Below, piece by piece: positions 9,881 through 16,248 of a stretch of 39,346 nucleotides of DNA (its first letter is position 1; each line of letters opens with the position of its first letter). The DNA is from Rhodospirillaceae bacterium (GTDB lineage: Bacteria > Pseudomonadota > Alphaproteobacteria > Rhodospirillales > Rhodospirillaceae). The stretch is taken from positions 1-39,346 of the forward strand of contig SCTM01000135.1 of the NCBI GenBank assembly GCA_004297485.1, read 5' to 3'. Below the pieces are notes generated by a model. The model saw only the letters and a program-made list of their open reading frames with translations, was not told the DNA's origin and did no database searches. The position numbers and the translations under genes are program-made.

Positions 9881-9897
9881 ACGTTATAGTATAACGT
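9881..9897. promoter_or_regulatory. Zur box between znuA and zur
   Basis: ACGTTATAGTATAACGT is a perfect 8+1+8 palindrome with the GTTAT-ATAAC core of Zur sites in proteobacteria. It lies in the 72-base gap between the divergent znuA and zur starts. TATAGT on the top strand and TATACT on the bottom strand could both serve as -10 elements, so one bound Zur dimer could shut both promoters. Confidence 0.88.
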
Positions 9898-9922
9898 ATC
9901 AATTCCCACGGACACCAGCCTC

Positions 9923-10447
9923 ATGGCGCGCACGCAGCAAAGCCGCACCTTTCCTCAGCCCGGGCACAACCATGACCGCTGTGCGGTACAGGCACTTGCC
10001 CGCGCCGAAGCCCTCTGCGATGCGAAGCGCTTACGGTTCACGTCTGTGCGCCGCCGAGTTCTGGCGACGGTATGGGCGAGCCACGCACCCATAGGGGCCT
10101 ACGACATCCTGGCCCAGCTAAACGCCGGCGGCGGGCGCAATGCGCCCATGGCGGTTTACCGCGCCCTCGATTTTCTTCTCGCCCACGGGCTGGTGCATCG
10201 CGTGGCCAGCCTGAACGCCTTCGTCGGTTGCGCCCATCCTGGCGAGGCACATAGCCACAAGCTGGGCAGCCAGCTTTTGATATGCCGCGCGTGTGGAAGC
10301 GTCGTGGAATTCGATGGCAGGGCGGTGAGCGCAGCGGTCGCGCGGGCCGCGCCGGGTTTCGCTATTGAAAGCGAGGTCATCGAGATCAGTGGCCTATGTC
10401 CGCATTGCCGCCGGTTAACGAGGCGAAAGGCAATCGCTCGTGACTAG
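9923..10447 (+). CDS. zur: Zur, zinc-responsive Fur-family repressor
   Basis: This 174-residue Fur-family protein has an N-terminal winged helix (about residues 25-95, with RRRVLATVW and MAVYRALDFLLAHGLVHRV) and a dimerisation domain with two CxxC pairs, C121/C124 and C159/C162, forming the structural zinc site. The GCAHPGEAHSHKL segment supplies further metal ligands, typical of Zur. It sits between znuA and znuC-znuB, next to a Zur-like palindrome, which separates it from Fur or PerR. Its 3' end overlaps the znuC start by eight bases. Confidence 0.92.
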   Translation: MARTQQSRTFPQPGHNHDRCAVQALARAEALCDAKRLRFTSVRRRVLATVWASHAPIGAYDILAQLNAGGGRNAPMAVYRALDFLLAHGLVHRVASLNAFVGCAHPGEAHSHKLGSQLLICRACGSVVEFDGRAVSAAVARAAPGFAIESEVIEISGLCPHCRRLTRRKAIARD

Positions 10448-11243
10448 TACCACGCGACCGCCGCTACTAGACCTCGTCGACGTCACGGTTATACGTAACG
10501 GGCAATGCATCCTCGATGACGTTCACGTCACCGTTGCCCCCGGCGAAATTGTGACCCTCGTCGGACAGAATGGTGCGGGCAAATCGACTCTGGTCAAGGT
10601 CGCGCTCGGCCTAATGCGCCCCGACAGCGGCACCGTGATGCGCAAGCCCGGCCTGCGCATCGGCTATCAGCCGCAGCGGTTAACGATGGACGCAGGCCTG
10701 CCACTGTCCGTGCGTCGCTTCCTGACCCTCACCCACCAGCAGCCGGAAATCCGCCTGCGCGAGGCTCTCGACCAAGTGCAGATGACCGACATGCTCGACA
10801 CCAGCGTTCACACATTGTCCGGGGGCGAGATGCAGCGAGTCACACTCGCGCGCGCCATGCTGCGCGACCCGGAGCTGCTCGTCCTCGACGAACCGACCCA
10901 GAACGTGGACATGTCGGGCTCGGTAGATATTTACCGCTTGATCGCCGATCTTCGTACGCGCACGGGCTGCGGCGTACTGCTCATTTCCCACGACCTGAAC
11001 ATCGTCATGGCGGCCACGGATCGGGTGTATTGCCTCAACGGCCACATCTGTTGCTCCGGCCTGCCCGCCGACGTGAGCCGCAATCCGGAGTTCCTGCGCC
11101 TGCTGGGCCCAACCGCCGCCGGGACGCTGACGATTTATCCCCACACGCACGACCATGTCCATACGCCGGGCGAACATACCCACGCCCATCATTCCGGTCA
11201 CCACCACGACCACCATCATCATGACGGTCCATCGCATGCATGA
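10440..11243 (+). CDS. znuC: ZnuC, zinc ABC transporter ATPase with His-rich tail
   Basis: This is a 267-residue ABC ATPase starting at a GTG that overlaps zur. Walker A is GQNGAGKS (about residues 38-45), the signature LSGGEMQR, and Walker B LLVLDEPT followed by QNVD, as in ZnuC. After the nucleotide-binding domain, the last 35 or so residues are extraordinarily rich in His and Asp (HTHDHVH, HTHAHH, HHHDHHHHD). The tail could bind zinc on the cytoplasmic side and act as a sensor or buffer; this is inferred. The 3' end overlaps the start of znuB. Confidence 0.95.
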   Translation: MTSTTRPPLLDLVDVTVIRNGQCILDDVHVTVAPGEIVTLVGQNGAGKSTLVKVALGLMRPDSGTVMRKPGLRIGYQPQRLTMDAGLPLSVRRFLTLTHQQPEIRLREALDQVQMTDMLDTSVHTLSGGEMQRVTLARAMLRDPELLVLDEPTQNVDMSGSVDIYRLIADLRTRTGCGVLLISHDLNIVMAATDRVYCLNGHICCSGLPADVSRNPEFLRLLGPTAAGTLTIYPHTHDHVHTPGEHTHAHHSGHHHDHHHHDGPSHA

Positions 11244-12042
11244 GAGTTTCATTATGCGCGCGGTCGTCGCCGGATGTGGAATCGCTTTGGTCGCCGGGCC
11301 GCTGGGCTGCATCGTCGTCTGGCGGCGCATGGCTTATTTCGGCGACACTCTCTCTCATGCGGCACTCATGGGTGTCGCCCTGGGCATCCTGTTTGGCGTC
11401 GAGCCCATCTTGGGGGTCATCGTCACCGGCGCCCTGGTCGGCCTTTTGCTCCTCGGATTGCAGACGCAGCAAAAGGTGCCGACCGACACATTGCTCGGGA
11501 TTCTTTCCCATGCAGCATTGTCCGTCGGGCTGATCATCGTCAGCTTCCTCGACAAGGTCAGAATCGATCTGATGGGTTATCTATTCGGGGATATTCTCGC
11601 CGTCAGAACCGCCGACATTTATTGGATCTTTGGCGGTGCGACGATCATTCTGAGTGCGCTTGTTGTGATCTGGCGCCCGCTGATCGCGCTGACCGTTGAC
11701 GAGGATACCGCCATCGCGGAGGGCATTTCAGCCCTGCGCACGCGCTTGGCCTTCATGATCCTGATCGCGCTCACCGTTGCCTTGGCGATGAAAGTCGTCG
11801 GGATACTCCTAATCACCGCGCTCCTGATCATACCGCCGGCCGCCGCCCGGGGACTGGCGCGCAGCCCGGAGAGTATGGCGATGCTGGCGATCGGTATAGG
11901 CCTGCTGGCCGTCGTCGGCGGAATCGGCGCATCCCTGACCTGGGATACCCCCTCAGGCCCCTCCATCGTGGCCACGGCCGCCGTCCTGTTTGTGCTATCC
12001 CTGGGGGGCAGCCTGTTGGTGATGCCATCGTCGACGCGGTAG
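11236..12042 (+). CDS. znuB: ZnuB, zinc ABC transporter permease
   Basis: A 268-residue membrane permease of the ABC-3 family with about eight hydrophobic segments. Hallmarks are VVWRRMAYFGDTLSHAALMGVALG near the N-terminus (DTLSHA is typical), LFGDILAV in the middle, and LLIIPPAAARGLARSPESM near the coupling region. The ATG at 11236 gives MHESFIMRAVVAG, which aligns with other ZnuB N-termini and overlaps the znuC stop by eight bases. An ATG at 11221 is also possible. It completes the zur-znuC-znuB operon. Confidence 0.93.
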   Translation: MHESFIMRAVVAGCGIALVAGPLGCIVVWRRMAYFGDTLSHAALMGVALGILFGVEPILGVIVTGALVGLLLLGLQTQQKVPTDTLLGILSHAALSVGLIIVSFLDKVRIDLMGYLFGDILAVRTADIYWIFGGATIILSALVVIWRPLIALTVDEDTAIAEGISALRTRLAFMILIALTVALAMKVVGILLITALLIIPPAAARGLARSPESMAMLAIGIGLLAVVGGIGASLTWDTPSGPSIVATAAVLFVLSLGGSLLVMPSSTR

Positions 12043-12091
12043 GCTCGCCGCACCGGTATCGCGGTCTGGAACGACAGTCCATAATGGTCCC

Positions 12092-14158
12092 ATGTGTCCG
12101 CCAGATATAAATGAAACGGCGCTGCGGGATAGTCCGATCACGACCACCGCGCCCGCTGCTTTTCCACCGACCACGCCCTATGTGCTGGCCGTCGTCGGTC
12201 GTCATCCCGACACCCAACAGTTCCTGCGCGACGTCCAGTGGATCGCCCGCGAAAAAGGCTTGAGTTTCGCGCTGGCGATTCATCAACGTAGCAACTTTCG
12301 CCGGTGGCTGGTGGGCGATGCCATCGCCGCCGACAAGATCGGCGAGCGCTGGGATGTCCCCCAGATATATTGGCAACAGTGGACCGAACTTGCCGCGCTC
12401 CTCAGCCAAAATGGGCCGGAGCGCCCGGCGGCCATTATTTTCGGTCCAGCCCGCCCATCGCGCTGGCTCCCGGGCATATCACCGGCGGCTCGCACGCGGG
12501 TTGCGCGCGCAGCCGCGGCGGCCGGGGTATCGATCCTCGAAGGCTTTCAGGATGAAGGCCAAGCCTTGCGGCGCGGCACGATCCTCGGCCTGCACTGGCG
12601 CTTGGACCGGTCGCGCCCGTGGTATCAGGTGCTGACGCTCACGGCCATCGCCGTCGTTCTGGCCGGCATCCTGGTCGCATACCTGGGGCCCTATCTTCCG
12701 AGCACGAGTCTCGCGATCGTGTTTCTAACCGCTGTGGTCTACAGCGCCGCGGCATACGGATTTGCCGCCGCCGCGATGGCATCGGTCATGGGACTTCTCC
12801 TCAATAGCGTCATCCTGACCAAAAGCCTCTCGCCGTCCACATGGACCACCGCCGACGTCCTTCTCCTGCTTTTGTTTCTCCTCGTCGGCGCCATCACGAG
12901 TAATCTTTCCGGCAGTCTGCGTGGCGCCGCCGGCAGCGCCCGCCGACAAGCCCGCGAGGCGCGCGCTTTGTTCCAATTGATGCGCGAGATCGCAGTCGCG
13001 GCCGAACCCGACGATACCTTTCGTGCCATCACCGACCAGTGCGATGAAACTTTTTCCTGCCGCACCGTGCTGCTTGCGCCTTTTCATTCCGGCAACGCGC
13101 TCACCAACCCAACCGCGCGCAGCCGGACAGCGGCGTTACAGGTCACCTATCCCCCGGCGGCGCATTTAACCGAAGAAGAACTGGAAGCCGCGCGCTGGAG
13201 CTTTAGCCGCAATATCCCGAGCGGCCGTGGCACCGACCAACTCCCGGACTTGGAATCCCACATCGTACCGCTGGAGACCACGGACGGCATGGTCGCCGTC
13301 CTCGTCTTTCAGGACATCCCCCAGACGATGACCAACAATCCCGGCTTCCGCCGCATCGTCGCATCCATGTCGCGCATGTCGGCGATTGCCGTCGAGCGCT
13401 CATTGCGCAAGCAGGAAATCGAGAACGCGCGCGTGCTGGCGCGCACGGAAGGGCTGCGTTCGGCATTGCTCTCGGCCATCAGTCACGATTTCGGCACGCC
13501 GTTGGCATCCATCATCGGCTCGGCCACAAGCCTTCAATCCTACGGCAACACTTATTCCGCCGACGTCACCAAGGAACTGCTCACAACAATCGTGGAAGAA
13601 GCCGAGCGTCTTGGCAGGTTCGTCAAAAACCTGATGCAGATGACGCGGCTGGAATCCGGCGTATTGGTTCCCCGGCTGATCTGGGCGGACGTTGAGGATC
13701 TGGTTTCGACGTCGATCGATGCTGTCCAACGCCGCCTTCTCAATCACGAATTATATGTCGACATCACCCAGCGGCTACCCCTGCTCAATGTCGATTTCGT
13801 GCTCATGGAAAGCGTGCTTGTCAACGTCATCGACAATGCGGTCAAGTACGCGCCGCCCGATACCACCATACAGGTCACGGCCCGGCGCATGGGCGAGGAA
13901 ATCGCCATCGAAATCACCGATCAGGGTCGCGGCATCGCCGCCGAGGACCTCGGCGCCGTGTTCGACAAATTCTACCGCGCCAAGCAACGCGACCGGACGG
14001 TACCGGGAACGGGGCTGGGTCTCGCCATCTGCAAAGGGATCGTCGAGGCCCATGGCGGCAGCATCGAAGCCTTGAGCCAAGGTTTGGGGCAAGGTACCAC
14101 CATTCGCATACGCCTACCGGTCAGGACGCCGGATAACGCGATGACCGCCGAGACGTAG
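12092..14158 (+). CDS. kdpD: KdpD-like histidine kinase lacking the N-terminal KdpD sensor domain
   Basis: A 688-residue kinase resembling the C-terminal three quarters of KdpD. After about 30 disordered residues comes a USP-like fold (residues 30-165), four closely packed membrane helices of the DUF4118 type (about 180-270), a GAF-like region (290-440), HisKA with H465 in SAISHDFGTPL, and HATPase with NVIDNAVKYAP, DQGRGIA and GTGLGLAI. KdpD of E. coli has about 894 residues and starts with a nucleotide-binding KdpD domain; no Walker A stretch of that kind is present here. The H-box has FG where LR is usual. It is followed by kdpE after a 138-base gap. The start ATG has no clear ribosome-binding site. 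Confidence 0.85.
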   Translation: MCPPDINETALRDSPITTTAPAAFPPTTPYVLAVVGRHPDTQQFLRDVQWIAREKGLSFALAIHQRSNFRRWLVGDAIAADKIGERWDVPQIYWQQWTELAALLSQNGPERPAAIIFGPARPSRWLPGISPAARTRVARAAAAAGVSILEGFQDEGQALRRGTILGLHWRLDRSRPWYQVLTLTAIAVVLAGILVAYLGPYLPSTSLAIVFLTAVVYSAAAYGFAAAAMASVMGLLLNSVILTKSLSPSTWTTADVLLLLLFLLVGAITSNLSGSLRGAAGSARRQAREARALFQLMREIAVAAEPDDTFRAITDQCDETFSCRTVLLAPFHSGNALTNPTARSRTAALQVTYPPAAHLTEEELEAARWSFSRNIPSGRGTDQLPDLESHIVPLETTDGMVAVLVFQDIPQTMTNNPGFRRIVASMSRMSAIAVERSLRKQEIENARVLARTEGLRSALLSAISHDFGTPLASIIGSATSLQSYGNTYSADVTKELLTTIVEEAERLGRFVKNLMQMTRLESGVLVPRLIWADVEDLVSTSIDAVQRRLLNHELYVDITQRLPLLNVDFVLMESVLVNVIDNAVKYAPPDTTIQVTARRMGEEIAIEITDQGRGIAAEDLGAVFDKFYRAKQRDRTVPGTGLGLAICKGIVEAHGGSIEALSQGLGQGTTIRIRLPVRTPDNAMTAET

Positions 14159-14219
14159 CGCCCTTCCCGACGCGGTGATATCGCCGCGCCGGATAAGAAG
14201 GCCGCTATTTTGATATATT

Positions 14220-14268
14220 GAGCACGCCCCGTCGGAAAACCGGAAGACCACTTTTCCGGAACGTGCTC
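14220..14268. repeat. Palindromic intergenic element between kdpD and kdpE
   Basis: Outer arms GAGCACG (14220-14226) and CGTGCTC (14262-14268) enclose inner arms CGGAAAA (14233-14239) and TTTTCCG (14252-14258). The bottom strand contains CCGGAAAAGTGG followed by CCGGTTTTCC. From memory, this is the pattern of a small palindromic element scattered between genes in many alphaproteobacteria. It could also act as an mRNA processing or attenuation hairpin. Confidence 0.6.
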
Positions 14269-14296
14269 TGGGCGACGATGAAGGATCGCAACGGCC

Positions 14297-15037
14297 ATGT
14301 CGACCCGTGAGACAGTTTCCAAGGCGCCATCCACGTCCACGACAACAGGACCGCGGGTTCTCATCGTCGACGACGAACCGCAGATTCGCCGTTTTCTGCG
14401 GGCGAGCCTTCAGTCCCACGACTATGTCGTGCTTGAAGCGGAAAACGGCAAGGAAGCCGTGCGTGCCTGTACGGTACAGCGGCCCGATCTTGTCATTCTC
14501 GATCTTGGTCTTCCCGACATGGACGGATTGGACGTCATTTCCCTGCTGCGTGAATGGTCGACGCTGCCGATCATCGTTCTCTCCATTCGATCCGATGACG
14601 CCGACAAGATCGCGGCCCTCGACCGCGGCGCCAATGACTATGTCACCAAGCCATTCAGCATGGGCGAGCTGCTGGCGCGCATGCGCGTGGCCCTGCGTCA
14701 GGGTGGTCGCGAGGGCACAGAGACAAGCACCGTCATCAATGCAGGCGACATGTCCGTGGACCTGACGAAAAGGCTGGTGACCGTCAACGGATCGCCGGTG
14801 CGTCTATCGCGGAAGGAATACGATCTGCTGCGCATCCTTGCCACCCATCCTGGCAAGGTCATCTCCCACCAGCAACTCCTCCAGGAGGTATGGGGCCACG
14901 CCTACGTTGAAGAAACCCAATACCTGCGCGTCTATATCGGACAGCTGCGGCAAAAGCTGGAGCGCGATCCGACGACGCCGAAATACCTGCTCACCGAGCC
15001 CGGCGTCGGCTACCGCTTTGTCGCGGACAACCCGTAA
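14297..15037 (+). CDS. kdpE: KdpE-like OmpR-family response regulator
   Basis: This 246-residue protein has a receiver domain (about residues 20-135) with acidic pair D25/D26, phospho-acceptor D69 in LVILDLGLPDMDG and K118 in DYVTKPFS. A winged-helix DNA-binding domain follows (about 145-240; LSRKEYDLL, YLRVYIGQLRQKLERDP, GVGYRF). Pairing with the KdpD-like kinase just upstream makes KdpE the best name. The first 19 residues are a Ser/Thr-rich extension. The usual target, kdpFABC, is not in the window; the nearby potassium gene is kup. Confidence 0.9.
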   Translation: MSTRETVSKAPSTSTTTGPRVLIVDDEPQIRRFLRASLQSHDYVVLEAENGKEAVRACTVQRPDLVILDLGLPDMDGLDVISLLREWSTLPIIVLSIRSDDADKIAALDRGANDYVTKPFSMGELLARMRVALRQGGREGTETSTVINAGDMSVDLTKRLVTVNGSPVRLSRKEYDLLRILATHPGKVISHQQLLQEVWGHAYVEETQYLRVYIGQLRQKLERDPTTPKYLLTEPGVGYRFVADNP

Positions 15038-15067
15038 CAGTCAGACGATATGGACGATGCGAAAAAA

Positions 15068-15097
15068 AGCCCCGCAGCGGAGTGCCGCTGCGGGGCT
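15068..15097 (-). terminator. Strong intrinsic terminator, sigma factor side
   Basis: A perfect 13-bp stem (15068-15080 with 15085-15097) has a 4-base loop. On the bottom strand it is followed by seven T residues, making a full intrinsic terminator for the leftward sigma gene that ends at 15164. On the top strand no T-run follows, so it may stop kdpE transcription less well. A second inverted repeat (15103-15110 with 15140-15147, CCACTGGT) lies between it and the sigma gene. Confidence 0.85.
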
Positions 15098-15163
15098 AGT
15101 TACCACTGGTTGGCAGTTGGGGGGGATGGGAGACGCCGGACCAGTGGGACTTTGAAAATCGAA

Positions 15164-15658
15164 CTATGTCGGGCTGGCTGAGCCCATATCCAACGCCGTC
15201 TTCAGATGGGCCCGCCCGCGACACAGGCGCGATTTGAGCGTGCCGACCGGCTCACGGCTGGCCCGCGCCAGCTCCTGCTGCGAGGCCTCATGAATACCGA
15301 GTACGACAATCGCCTCCCGTTCCCGGGGTGTCAGCCGGCTGAGGGCTTGCATGGTTTCATTCAGAAACACGTGATCGATCTGCGAGGGCGCCTGGACATG
15401 GGCCGTGCCGTCGGACGTGGCCGCATGACGGCGGTCGAGCGCCACCCGGCGCCGCTGGCTGATAAAAATGTTACGCATGACCGTGAACAGCCAAGACTTA
15501 AGACTGCTGCCGTCGTTAAAAAGTGCTCGCTTCTTGAGGGCGCGCTCGACGCAGTCTTGTACGAGATCATGGGCACTATCCTCATTACGGGTCAGGGCGC
15601 GGGCGAACCTGTTCAGGTCCGGCAGCAGTCGTTCAAGATCTTGGTGAAACGCACTCAT
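15164..15658 (-). CDS. ECF-type sigma-70 family factor
   Basis: A 164-residue ECF sigma factor with only regions 2 and 4. Region 2 spans about residues 12-75 (LTRNEDSAHDLVQDCVERAL, then LKSWLFTVMRNIFISQRRR), and region 4 about 108-155 (LTPREREAIVVLGIHEASQQELA and GTLKSRLCRGRAHL). It resembles alphaproteobacterial factors of the general-stress (EcfG) and related groups, but I cannot assign the group. No anti-sigma or NepR/PhyR gene lies beside it: kdpE is on one side and about 590 non-coding bases on the other. It has its own terminator and a GC hairpin (15679-15702) in its leader. Confidence 0.85.
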   Translation of the reverse strand: MSAFHQDLERLLPDLNRFARALTRNEDSAHDLVQDCVERALKKRALFNDGSSLKSWLFTVMRNIFISQRRRVALDRRHAATSDGTAHVQAPSQIDHVFLNETMQALSRLTPREREAIVVLGIHEASQQELARASREPVGTLKSRLCRGRAHLKTALDMGSASPT

Positions 15659-16066
15659 CGCTTTGCCCTTTCGCTTATGCCGCCGGTCGTTCTTCCGGCG
15701 GCGAGGCCAAGAACCGCATTGTTCGTGGCCTCTGTGATGGGATGAGCGTGACGGAAAAGCGCGTAAAGGCGCGATTGGGATTTGCCCTCAACGGCATAAA
15801 GGCAGAATCAAAAATCCTATACGGGCGGCCCCCGGTTTCGCAATCCAACACCCGTCCTGCCGGCGCGATGCCGGTTTAGTAAGCTGATATCACGCGGTTT
15901 TTTCTATGTGGGCCGACGGCGCCGCCGACTGCGATACAACTGATAAGAGAAAAGGTTGCATAAAGAAAAAATAAGAAACGCGGGCCTGCAATTACCTGCC
16001 GAAGGGCGTCGAATAGCTGTCCCACGCGGACCCGAAACCCAAGGCAATCTGTTAACTAATTGAAAT

Positions 16067-16079
16067 ATAACAATGTTAT
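16067..16079. promoter_or_regulatory. Candidate operator upstream of kup
   Basis: ATAACAATGTTAT is a perfect 6+1+6 palindrome in an A/T-rich island about 170 bases upstream of the kup start. It does not match the known KdpE site pattern. It could serve a dimeric regulator of kup or of the divergent sigma gene; the identity of the regulator is unknown. Confidence 0.35.
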
Positions 16080-16123
16080 TTGCAACTCAGGAAGCGAAGT
16101 GAGCACTAGCGCGGATTGGCGGC

Positions 16124-16166
16124 GCGGGAGTATGGTCCCGCCGTACTCGATGGGGGGCTGCCCCCC
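16124..16166 (+). promoter_or_regulatory. Two GC hairpins in the kup leader
   Basis: GCGGGA (16124-16129) pairs with TCCCGC (16136-16141), and GGGGGG (16152-16157) pairs with CCCCCC (16161-16166). They stand 80-125 bases before the kup start, within the likely mRNA leader. They may affect mRNA stability or act as an attenuator. I do not recognise a known riboswitch. Confidence 0.35.
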
Positions 16167-16248
16167 TTCGCTCCGGCGCGAACCAGCCGGTGCCGCCGCC
16201 GGAACGTTTCGTGGGCCGACAAGTCCTCTCATCCTTAATAGTGTGCAC

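Larger units (their letters stand above)
15659..16248. other. 590-base gene-free region between the sigma factor and kup
   Basis: No convincing gene is seen. On the sigma side there is a perfect 8-bp GC hairpin (GCCGCCGG, 15679-15686, with 15695-15702), 21 bases before the sigma ATG. The middle (about 15950-16080) is A/T-rich compared with its surroundings. It contains the perfect palindrome ATAACA-A-TGTTAT at 16067-16079. The last 130 bases form the kup leader with two GC hairpins. Promoters for both divergent genes must lie here, but I could not place clear -35/-10 pairs. Confidence 0.6.

Noticed and set aside
15164-15658. EcfG general-stress sigma factor
   Set aside because: The NepR and PhyR genes that normally accompany ecfG are not adjacent, and the sequence alone does not decide the ECF group.
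16081-16248. A c-di-AMP or other riboswitch upstream of kup
   Set aside because: Hairpins are present, but I see none of the conserved sequences of the known classes, and c-di-AMP riboswitches are not expected in alphaproteobacteria.
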